Shown in pieces: positions 24,873 through 32,074 of a stretch of 57,611 nucleotides of DNA. The notes beneath the pieces are model-generated. The model searched no databases. It was not told the DNA's origin and saw only the letters and a program-made list of their open reading frames with translations. Made by a program: the position numbers and the translations under genes. This DNA comes from CAZHLD01 sp964533185 (lineage in GTDB: Bacteria > Acidobacteriota > Terriglobia > Acidiferrales > UBA7541), in assembly GCA_964533185.1 (NCBI GenBank), contig CAZHLD010000011.1:1-57611 (forward strand), written 5' to 3'. The first letter of the stretch is position 1. The number at the start of each line of letters is the position of its first letter.

Positions 24873-26195
24873 TCATCTTGGCACCACGGTAGATGTCTGA
24901 TCCACCAGATAGTCGGCGTACTCGCCGCGCACGCGGATCAGGCGGTCTTCGCCCGCATCGGCCAGCACTTCAGGCGGCGCGGGGTGGCTCAAGAAATTCA
25001 ATGGGCTGGCCGCGCGGGCGTAGGCGCCGGACTGAAAGATGCCGAACAGGTCGCCCACCTCGGCACGCGGGAGCTGGACGTTGCGCGCCAGCACGTCGAG
25101 CGGTGTACACAACGGCCCGACCACGTCCACAGTTTCGTCGGAGGGCGGGTTGAGTTTGTTCACCAGGCCGACCGGATAATTGCGCTTGATCGTCTGGCCG
25201 AGGTTGCCGGAAGCGGCTAGGTGGTGGTGCATGCCGCCGTCAACGATCAGGAATTTCTTGCCGCGCGAAACTTTGATGTCGTTCACGCAGCAGAGGTACA
25301 CACCGGCTTCGCCGACCAGGAAGCGGCCGGGCTCAACGACAAACTTCGTACCTGCAAAGCGCCGGTCGCCGGCAACCTCTGCAAATAGACTCGAAAGAAG
25401 ATCGCACAGCTTCTCAAGATCCAGCGGCTGCTCGTTGGCGAAGTAGGGGATGCCCAGCCCGCCGCCGAAGTCGATGGTGTGAAGCGGGCTACCGATCCGG
25501 TCAACGATGTGTGCGGCAATCTCCAGTCCCTTGCGGTATTGCGCGGCCAAAACCTCGGCTTCGAGGATCTGCGTGCCAGCGAAGAGATGAATGCCGCGGT
25601 AGTCAATCGAGCGGTCGGCAAGAATCAAATCGAGCACCGAATCCAGCCGTTCTTCGTCCACGCCAAACGGCAGCGGCTTGCCGCCCATGCGCATTGCGCC
25701 GCCCTGCGCTTCACCGCTGGGGTTAACTCGAATGGCCACGCGGGCGCGGCAGCCCAGGCGCCGGCAGATGGCGCCAATGCGCTGGATTTCAAGCTCGGAT
25801 TCCGCGTGGATCTCGCCGATGCCGTGCTTCAGGACCAGCTCGAGCTCGGCTTCGGTCTTTCCCGGGCCGGCGAAGATCACATCGGCCGGCCTTGCACCCG
25901 CCGCGAGCGCTTGGTGGAACTCTCCCGCCGAGGCCAGCTCCAATCCACAGCCGCGTGAGAGGAAATGCTCGAGCAGGGCGCGGTTGGGGTTGGCCTTGAC
26001 TGAGTAGCAAACGGAAAAGCCCGCGGGAAGCGCCTCGCGGAGCGCGCTCAGCTTGAGGTCGAGCACGGCGCGGTCGTAGACGAAGACGGGTGTGGCATGA
26101 CGGGCGGCCAGACGCGTAACCGGAACGCCGCCGATGAGGAGCTCGCCGCCGCGCTGGGCGAAGTAGCGAGCAATCAGATTGGAGACTGCGTCCAT
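24873..26195 (-). CDS. PLP-dependent decarboxylase (Orn/DAP type III fold), XrtA-associated type
   Basis: A 440-residue alanine-racemase-fold decarboxylase. The PLP lysine is K67 in YSVKANPN, and the phosphate loop is FGGGLGIPYF. A late CTPLDVLA supplies the Cys expected from the partner subunit, and EPGRFLVGEAG and FQSGAYARAASPL are further family motifs. It resembles meso-diaminopimelate decarboxylase but belongs with the version seen next to acyl-CoA ligases in exosortase-A loci (TIGR03099-like, from memory). Its ATG is three bases after the ligase stop, so the pair is tightly coupled. It probably decarboxylates an amino acid, giving an amine or a precursor for a modification on the polymer. 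Confidence 0.9.
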   Translation of the reverse strand: MDAVSNLIARYFAQRGGELLIGGVPVTRLAARHATPVFVYDRAVLDLKLSALREALPAGFSVCYSVKANPNRALLEHFLSRGCGLELASAGEFHQALAAGARPADVIFAGPGKTEAELELVLKHGIGEIHAESELEIQRIGAICRRLGCRARVAIRVNPSGEAQGGAMRMGGKPLPFGVDEERLDSVLDLILADRSIDYRGIHLFAGTQILEAEVLAAQYRKGLEIAAHIVDRIGSPLHTIDFGGGLGIPYFANEQPLDLEKLCDLLSSLFAEVAGDRRFAGTKFVVEPGRFLVGEAGVYLCCVNDIKVSRGKKFLIVDGGMHHHLAASGNLGQTIKRNYPVGLVNKLNPPSDETVDVVGPLCTPLDVLARNVQLPRAEVGDLFGIFQSGAYARAASPLNFLSHPAPPEVLADAGEDRLIRVRGEYADYLVDQTSTVVPR

Positions 26196-26198
26196 CCG

Positions 26199-27770
26199 TC
26201 AGAGTCCTTCGCGCCGCCGCAGGGCCGGATAGTCCACCTTGCCGCTAGAGGTCTTGGGCATTTCATCGATCACTTCCACAACTTTTGGCACCATGTACCG
26301 CGGCATGTGCTCGGCGCAGTAGGCCAGCAGCGCTTCGGTGTCGAGCCTGTTGCCATTGCTCAGAACGACGAACGCCTTGATGGACTGGCCTAGCACCTCG
26401 TCGGGGATGCCGATCACCGCCGCACCGCGCACCCGGCCGCTCTTGTAGAGCACCTCTTCCACTTCGGTCGGACTGATGCGGAAGCCGGAGGACTTGATCA
26501 TCGTGTCGCGGCGACCGACGTAGTAGAGGAACCCATCTTCGTCCATCTTCACCAGATCGCCCGAGTAGCAGACACGCTCGCAGTCGCCCAGCTCCGGCGG
26601 CAGCAGCGGGTTCGGCCGCAGCGCGCGAGCAGTGTCTTCCGGACGGCCCCAGTACCCCATCGAAACCGTCGGCCCGCGGTGGACCAGCTCGCCCACTTCG
26701 CCCGGCTTGCAGGGCTTGCCTTCTTCATTGAGCACGAGAATTTCGGTGTCCGGGATGGCCTTGCCCATTGACGTGGGGCGCCGGTCGAGCTCCGAGGGCG
26801 GCAGATACGTGGAGCGGAAGGCCTCGGTGAGTCCGTACATCAGAACAACCTTCGTGGTGTGAAGCGCCTTGCGCAGTGCCGCCAGCGTGGTCTGCGGCAT
26901 GGCGCCGCCGGTGTTGGTGATGTATCGAAGGTCGGGGAACAGCTGCTTTGAAAGTGTGGAGTTGGGCTGCGCCAGCAGGTTCCACAGCGTGGGCACGCCG
27001 GCCAGGCCGGTGATGCGCTCCTTGAGCAGCATCTGGACGATCTCGCGCGCAAAGGTGAAGGTCATCAGCACGAGCGTGGCGCCCTGCTGGAAAGCGGTGG
27101 TGAGCTGGTTCATGCCGGCGTCAAAGCTGAACGGCAGGATGGCCAGGATGCGCTCGCGCTCGGTGATTTCGAGATAAGTGGAGACAATCGTCGCGCCGGC
27201 CATCACGTTGGCGTGGCTCAGCATCACGCCCTTCGGCTTGCCGGTGGAGCCGGAGGTGTAGAGGATGGCGGCGAGGTCTTTCGAGATGCTGGGCTCCGGC
27301 CACTTCGCTGGCGGCTCGAGCGCGCATATCTGATCGAAGTCGTGCGCCGGAAGCGAGGCCGCGGCCGGCTCGCTATCGGCCACTACGACAAGAAACTTCA
27401 GCGACGGCACCTCGGCCAGCAGAGGGGCAAGCGAAGCCAGCCGGGTGCGCGTGGTGATCAGCGCCGTCATTGAGCAGTCTTTCATGATGTGGCCCACCTG
27501 CTCGGGAAAGAGCTGGTGGTTAATGGGCACGTAGGCGCCGCTGGCCTGCGAGACGCCGAAGATGGAAACCACCTGCGGGACCGACGGCTCGAGATAAATG
27601 CCGACCCTGTCGGTGGGCTGTAGCCCGGCCTGACGCAGGCCGGTGGCCAGTCCCGCCACGCGGCGCGCGACATGCGCGTAGGTGAGGCGCTGGCTGCTGT
27701 GCACCAGAGCTTCTTTTTCGGGCAGGCGCTGGGCGCTTGCTTGCAGCATTTGATGAATCAGGAAGTCCAT
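26199..27770 (-). CDS. acyl-CoA ligase (AMP-forming), XrtA-associated type
   Basis: A 523-residue ANL-superfamily enzyme. Visible motifs are the P-loop YTSGSTGKPKG, MYGLTEAF, the adenine-site YSGDLVKMDEDG, the hinge RRDTMIKSSGFRISP and the catalytic lysine region KTSSGKVDY at the C-terminus. It adenylates a carboxylic acid and transfers it to CoA or to a carrier protein thiol. The frame extends upstream, but ATG 27770 has GAGGA nine bases before it and aligns with the usual family start. The acyl carrier protein at 28975-29250 in the same operon makes ACP loading attractive. This pairing of ligase and decarboxylase is typical of exosortase-A loci (TIGR03098-like). Confidence 0.92.
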   Translation of the reverse strand: MDFLIHQMLQASAQRLPEKEALVHSSQRLTYAHVARRVAGLATGLRQAGLQPTDRVGIYLEPSVPQVVSIFGVSQASGAYVPINHQLFPEQVGHIMKDCSMTALITTRTRLASLAPLLAEVPSLKFLVVVADSEPAAASLPAHDFDQICALEPPAKWPEPSISKDLAAILYTSGSTGKPKGVMLSHANVMAGATIVSTYLEITERERILAILPFSFDAGMNQLTTAFQQGATLVLMTFTFAREIVQMLLKERITGLAGVPTLWNLLAQPNSTLSKQLFPDLRYITNTGGAMPQTTLAALRKALHTTKVVLMYGLTEAFRSTYLPPSELDRRPTSMGKAIPDTEILVLNEEGKPCKPGEVGELVHRGPTVSMGYWGRPEDTARALRPNPLLPPELGDCERVCYSGDLVKMDEDGFLYYVGRRDTMIKSSGFRISPTEVEEVLYKSGRVRGAAVIGIPDEVLGQSIKAFVVLSNGNRLDTEALLAYCAEHMPRYMVPKVVEVIDEMPKTSSGKVDYPALRRREGL

Positions 27771-27786
27771 GCTCAATCGTCCTCGA

Positions 27787-28944
27787 TCAGACTGTTTGCG
27801 CAGCCGCCGGGGCCTGGGCGGGGCGTCCGGCCAGACGGCGCAATAAACTCTTCGCAGCACGGCCGCCCATGTGCCGCGCAATTTCCACCAGGCCGCGGAC
27901 GGTTACCGGGTTGAAGGCCAGCAGGCCCCAGAGCTCGCGGCGATGCGACATCCAGTCTTTTTTGTACGGGTCGTCGCCGGTCAGGTAATCCACTTCGTTC
28001 ACCCGGTCGACGTCGAGTGCGTGTTGCATCAGACGCGCGGTGAGGATGGTGCCGACTGAATGCTGCGCGAAGCGCTCGTCGTAGGCCAGCTTGTAGATTG
28101 ACGCTGTGCCTCCGTGGACAATCCAGATCTGCGCCGCTGCCGGTTCGCCTTCGATGTACACCAGGCCCAGGCGCAGCCAGCCGTTCTCAGCGCAGGTGCG
28201 GATCAGGCCGGGGACAAACTCCGGGTACGGCTCGGGCACTTTCCAGCTCGCGTTGTAAACCTTTTGATAAGCCTCGATCCCCGGCTCGAGGTCCTTCGTT
28301 TCGGTGACAATCTCAATCCGGGCGAGACCGGACTTCTCCAGCTTCTTGCGTTTCCGCTCGAGTGTGTTGCGGGCCTTGCCCGGCAGAGACTCAAGATACT
28401 GCTCGAAACTGCGGCCGCCGACCGGTAGGTACCAGTTGCCGAAACAGAAGTAGGGATGCACGACCAGGCCGGCGCGGCGGAAGGCCTGCGCCATTTGCTC
28501 GAAAAGCTCTGAGCCGGCATCGAGCGGGCGCAGGTGGACCGCGTCCCAGCGCGGAGAGTCGGCGCGGATTGCGTCGGCCAGGACCGCCAGGGCTTCGCTG
28601 CGTTCTATGCCGGTGCAGACGCAGGCCGGGGCAAAGCGCGAAGTGTAAAAGTTGCTGAGGCTGGAGAGCTCTCGCGCGCGCAGCCAGCTCCTCGAACCCG
28701 CAGCCGCGCGCATGGCCAGTGCCGTGAGAGGGGCCTCTTCTTTCCCGCGCGACACGGTGTAGATACGGACCTGGTCGCCCGGGTTGAGGGCGTGTTTTTC
28801 GAAGTTCAGGAACCACGGCAGGCTCTCGAAGACGTCCTGCGTGGCGCTCGGGTCAAACAGCCGCGCGCAGGCCGGTGGCAGGGCTGCGAAGCTGGAGAAT
28901 GTCTTGACCTTCAGGGCATATCGACTTGGGGACGTTGATGACAT
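27787..28944 (-). CDS. FemAB/GNAT-like acyltransferase (BioF2/CelD type)
   Basis: A 385-residue protein with two GNAT-like halves. The C-terminal half contains GWLRLGLVYIEGEPAAAQIWIVHGG and IYKLAYDERFAQHSVGTILT, the pattern of the acetyltransferase domain of CelD/FemAB-like proteins. A Lys/Arg-rich helix (about 195-210) precedes it, as in FemAB-type transferases. These enzymes move acyl or aminoacyl groups from a carrier to an amine or hydroxyl. It ends 16 bp before the ligase gene and begins 30 bp after the acyl carrier protein gene. It is therefore the best candidate to transfer an ACP-bound acyl group to the sugar precursor. Three such transferases occur in this window. Confidence 0.85.
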   Translation of the reverse strand: MSSTSPSRYALKVKTFSSFAALPPACARLFDPSATQDVFESLPWFLNFEKHALNPGDQVRIYTVSRGKEEAPLTALAMRAAAGSRSWLRARELSSLSNFYTSRFAPACVCTGIERSEALAVLADAIRADSPRWDAVHLRPLDAGSELFEQMAQAFRRAGLVVHPYFCFGNWYLPVGGRSFEQYLESLPGKARNTLERKRKKLEKSGLARIEIVTETKDLEPGIEAYQKVYNASWKVPEPYPEFVPGLIRTCAENGWLRLGLVYIEGEPAAAQIWIVHGGTASIYKLAYDERFAQHSVGTILTARLMQHALDVDRVNEVDYLTGDDPYKKDWMSHRRELWGLLAFNPVTVRGLVEIARHMGGRAAKSLLRRLAGRPAQAPAAAQTV

Positions 28945-28974
28945 CGTTCTGGCAATTCGCTGGCGGTGCTGCGC

Positions 28975-29250
28975 TCAGGCCAAGCTCTCTCGAGCGCCAT
29001 TTTTCTTCTGAGCGACGAAGACGGCCAGTTGGCCGACGGTCTGGAAGTTTTCCGGCACGAGCTCCTCGTCGGTCACCTGAATGGCGAACTGTTCCTCGAG
29101 GAAGCCCACCAGATCCAGGATGCCCAGCGAGTCGATCAGCCCGCTCTCGAGCAGCGGCGAGCGGTCGGTGAGGCCGTCTGTCCGCGCGCGCGGGTACTTT
29201 TCCAGAATGAAGCCGCGAATCTGCTCACGCAACTGGATTGTCTCGGGCAT
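28975..29250 (-). CDS. acyl carrier protein
   Basis: A 91-residue four-helix carrier protein. The phosphopantetheine serine is S41 in the GLIDSLGILDLV motif. The acidic helix II (EEQFAIQVTDEEL) and the overall size fit. GGGAG lies five bases before ATG 29250; a GTG two codons earlier is too close to that site, so I chose the ATG. It heads the intact part of the minus-strand operon containing FemAB-like transferase, acyl-CoA ligase and decarboxylase. It therefore probably serves exopolysaccharide modification rather than fatty acid synthesis. Confidence 0.92.
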   Translation of the reverse strand: MPETIQLREQIRGFILEKYPRARTDGLTDRSPLLESGLIDSLGILDLVGFLEEQFAIQVTDEELVPENFQTVGQLAVFVAQKKNGARESLA

Positions 29251-29273
29251 GTCCACTCCCTAGCAGTTAACCG

Positions 29274-29786
29274 TTAGAGGTCACGATCGCCGGCCATAAG
29301 TGACCAGTGCGCGCCTGCAAGCTCTTTCCGGTCGGTTGCTACAACGACCGGACACGACTCCCGCGGATGAAATCCCAGGCCGCCGAGTATCGGGAAAAAT
29401 GGGTGCGCCGGCGTCATCGGCACGCTGAGCGTCATCGCGCCCCGGTCGCGCATCCGGTCGGTGATTCGCTGAACGAGGCTGCCAACCATCCGCTCGTCGA
29501 TCTCGCCGAACAGGCCGAGCATGCTGCCATTTTCTTCGTGTAGCGCGGTTACCGCAAAGCCGACCAACTTGCCTTCGCGGCGCGCGGTCAGGATTTCGCA
29601 CGGCGCCAGCGGATTGGCATGGAAGCGCCAGTTCAGATATTCCGCCGAGCGAAACAGGCAAACGCCGTAGCCCGCGCTCACCCGCCGGGCCAGCTCTGTG
29701 AATTCATCGCCGCAAGGTCCGGCGTGTAGTTCCACCGAAGTGCTTGCATCGTCACGTGCGGAGAGATCACGCATACGCAAAGCCAA
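29274..29786 (-). pseudogene. 5'-truncated GNAT-family acetyltransferase
   Basis: Only the C-terminal half of a roughly 350-residue GNAT-type protein is readable. It contains FRSAEYLNWRFHANP followed by CEILTARREGKLVGFAV and later GGLGFHPRE, the pattern of acetyltransferases found in XrtA loci. Upstream of about 29800 homology ends, and the opposite strand instead carries a fibronectin type III fragment. The listed start (TTG 29786) is only the first codon able to start. The stop at 29274 lies 24 bp before the acyl carrier protein ATG, so it was probably once the first gene of that operon. Whether the remnant is expressed is unknown. Confidence 0.65.
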
Positions 29787-29813
29787 ATTGGCGACAGCGC
29801 TCAGGCCGGTGAG

Positions 29814-30086
29814 GTTGTCATCTCCGGACTGGCGGCGGTGAACATCACCGCGAGCTCGGTCACTGTGGTCTGGTCAACGAGCATGTGGACCGATGGACAG
29901 GTTGCCTGCGGCGTGTTCGCTCCGGATGGGATCCGGTCGCCGCTCGACCTCACGCCGACCGTCAACCACGCGCATACGCTGAACTTTCTGGACCCGGATA
30001 CGACCTATCAGTGCCAGGCCATGTCGCGGAACTCCGCCGGACAGCAGGCTGTCTCCCCGGTGTTCAGCTTCCGGACGGCCAAGTAG
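29814..30086 (+). pseudogene. fibronectin type III domain fragment of a lost surface protein
   Basis: The frame reads VISGLAAVNITASSVTVVW and, later, LDPDTTYQCQAMSRNSAG ending FSFRTAK before TAG, a complete C-terminal Fn3 strand pattern. There is no signal peptide and the N-terminal part of the parent protein is missing. The domain is of the same type as the Fn3 domain in the 17083-20445 protein. It meets the truncated GNAT gene head to head at about 29800-29815, which marks a rearrangement breakpoint. A perfect 13-bp stem-loop follows the stop. Confidence 0.6.
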
Positions 30087-30117
30087 GTCTTGGCCCTCAG
30101 CAGGCATCAGCCAGTGT

Positions 30118-30152
30118 GACCCGTGCGGGGGCAGGGTGTCCCCGCACGGGTC
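30118..30152 (+). terminator. strong stem-loop after the Fn3 fragment
   Basis: GACCCGTGCGGGG pairs perfectly over 13 bp with CCCCGCACGGGTC around a 9-nt loop, 31 bp after a stop codon. No T tract follows, so it may terminate inefficiently or act as an mRNA end barrier. Confidence 0.6.
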
Positions 30153-30317
30153 GCTTGATGTTCCGCCTTGAAACGTCTTTGGGACTTCCTCAGGCGGTGG
30201 AAGAAACCGAGTGAACTGGTTTTCGTTTATCGGGAAGTTAGGGTTCCGCTGCTCCGGGTCACGAATTGGCCTCCGCAACCAACTCCTTTTTGAATCATCG
30301 GTTTGCCGTTCGAGAGA

Positions 30318-30334
30318 TTGGCAAGCACCGTGCT
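30318..30334 (+). promoter_or_regulatory. sigma-54 (-24/-12) promoter of the nfr operon
   Basis: TTGGCAAGCACCGTGCT has GG and GC exactly 10 bases apart and matches the TGGCA...TGC consensus. The expected transcription start, about 30345, leaves a 55-nt leader to ATG 30400. The same 17 bases recur at 35184-35200, which argues against chance. Confidence 0.72.
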
Positions 30335-30399
30335 AGCCATTTGGTGGACTAACGTCTGAGGTTAAGACTATCCCCGCGAGGAAGCCCCGCCAATTCGGC

Positions 30400-32064
30400 A
30401 TGACGAGAGCCTCACAGATTCGCCAAGGTATTACGTGCCACACACGGGTGCTTACGCTGGTTGTGTGTATCGTCTCCCTCACTGCCTACAATGCGCTGGC
30501 GCAGAGCCTCCCTCCGGCCACCGCGTCCGTTGACCAGGGCTCGCAGGACGCGCAGTCTCAGGCCGCTCTGAACCAAGCGTATGCGCTCCTGGGCATGGGC
30601 AAGCTCGAGGAAGCTGTGGCCGTGTTCAAGCGTGTCTTGGAGAGCAACCCGGAAAACCGCACGGTACGCCTCGAACTAGGCTACCTAAATGGGCGTCTGG
30701 GACGCTGGAGAGAGGCGATTCAGTACCTCGAACTGGTCAGCCACCAGGAACCCGAAAATTTGAAACTGCGCCTCGATCTGGGGTACGCGCTTCAGAACCT
30801 GGGCGAGCTTGATCGGGCGGTGCAGGAATTCAAGGCCGTGTCCGAAGGGTCGGTAGAACTTCGGTCTGAGGCCCAGTCCGCGCTCGACAACGTCCGCAGT
30901 TTACAGGCAGCGCAGGCTGCCCGGGCGCAGGCCGCGCGACAGGCCCAGCAGGATCGCTTACTCAATCAGGGTTATAACTGGCTTCGGGAAGGAAACCGCG
31001 CGGCCGCTCGGCAAGCGTTCGAGCGGGCCTTGGCCGAAGATCCCACTAACGTCACCATCCTGAAGCAAATTGGGTATCTTGCGCTCGCGGAAGGGAACCT
31101 GCAGTTGGCGGCGGAAAAGTTTGAATCTGCCTGGCAGCTTGCGCCACAGGATTACGCCGCGGCGCTCCAGCTAGGGTTTATTTATGACCGCCTGCACCAA
31201 AGCGCGAAGGCGGAGGCGGCTTTCCGTGCAGCACTGGCTAGTCCCGACCCCAAAACGCTCCGTGCCGCTCAAGGCGCCCTGAAAAATCTCCCGGGCGTCA
31301 GCCTGAGCCGGGTGTATCTGGACGTCTTTGCTGGCCCGCTGTACGCGACACGGTTCTCAAACGGCATCGCTAACTTTTGGGCCCAACTCCACTGGCGCCC
31401 CCGACCCGACGGCCCAGTGACCCTCTATCTGGGGACGCGTATCACGCGCGATTCGCGCTCACGCGGTGGGAACTTGCCGGCGATTTTCTCTGATAACGCG
31501 GCCCTGCTCGGGGCGGGTATCAGCGTCCGCCCGCGCGGCTGGAACCTGAACTTCCAGGCGGAGGCGAACCTGGCGTTCAATCTGACTCAGTCTGGTGGTC
31601 CGAACCGCGACGTGCGGCCCGATTACCGGGCGGTCCTGAGCTATTACCGCCGTTGGGACTCACGGCTATGGGGCCCCATTGGGGCACTGACGTTCGAGCG
31701 TCTCCGCGGTGAACGGCTGTTCACCGATCTCGATACCAGTTTGGGCTACTACAGCCGCTATCGGGACAACGTCATTGGGTACCTCCAGCTGCGGGAGGGA
31801 TTGCGATTGGCGAATTTTGGCGCATCGAGCCTCGCGGGATACATGGTTCTCAATCTGGCCAAAGATACCAATCGCGATTTTTACAACAACGTAGGTGAGG
31901 TTGGCGCGGGCTTGGAATTCCGCCCGAATCGAAATCTGAATTTGAGTCTGCGGGCTGCATACCTGCGCGGGATCTATTACGGGATCGAAGGCCGCGATCC
32001 CAACCCCTTCCGGCCCAGCTATAACGACTTTCGGCTCACCTTGTTTGTCGGCCATCGGTTCTGA
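30400..32064 (+). CDS. nfrA: NfrA-like outer-membrane TPR/beta-barrel protein for glycan export
   Basis: A 554-residue protein. Residues about 18-35 form a signal peptide (ends NALAQ). Tetratricopeptide repeats follow (about 55-300), for example AYALLGMGKLEEAVAVFKRVLE. From about 310 to the end, alternating hydrophobic strands with aromatic girdle residues and a terminal Phe (VGHRF) indicate an outer-membrane beta-barrel. This order is that of NfrA, the E. coli phage N4 receptor, and more loosely of BcsC/PgaA. E. coli NfrA exports a glycan made by NfrB. It is shorter than E. coli NfrA (about 990 residues), so fewer repeats are present. NfrB follows 10 bp downstream, giving a two-gene operon behind a sigma-54-type promoter. 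Confidence 0.85.
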   Translation: MTRASQIRQGITCHTRVLTLVVCIVSLTAYNALAQSLPPATASVDQGSQDAQSQAALNQAYALLGMGKLEEAVAVFKRVLESNPENRTVRLELGYLNGRLGRWREAIQYLELVSHQEPENLKLRLDLGYALQNLGELDRAVQEFKAVSEGSVELRSEAQSALDNVRSLQAAQAARAQAARQAQQDRLLNQGYNWLREGNRAAARQAFERALAEDPTNVTILKQIGYLALAEGNLQLAAEKFESAWQLAPQDYAAALQLGFIYDRLHQSAKAEAAFRAALASPDPKTLRAAQGALKNLPGVSLSRVYLDVFAGPLYATRFSNGIANFWAQLHWRPRPDGPVTLYLGTRITRDSRSRGGNLPAIFSDNAALLGAGISVRPRGWNLNFQAEANLAFNLTQSGGPNRDVRPDYRAVLSYYRRWDSRLWGPIGALTFERLRGERLFTDLDTSLGYYSRYRDNVIGYLQLREGLRLANFGASSLAGYMVLNLAKDTNRDFYNNVGEVGAGLEFRPNRNLNLSLRAAYLRGIYYGIEGRDPNPFRPSYNDFRLTLFVGHRF

Positions 32065-32074
32065 AGGTAGGTCC

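Larger units (their letters stand above)
30087..30399. other. 313-bp leader region of the nfr operon
   Basis: The region contains the stem-loop at 30118-30152 and the -24/-12 element at 30318-30334, both listed separately. It is AT-richer after about 30170. No ORF or RNA gene was recognised. Confidence 0.5.
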
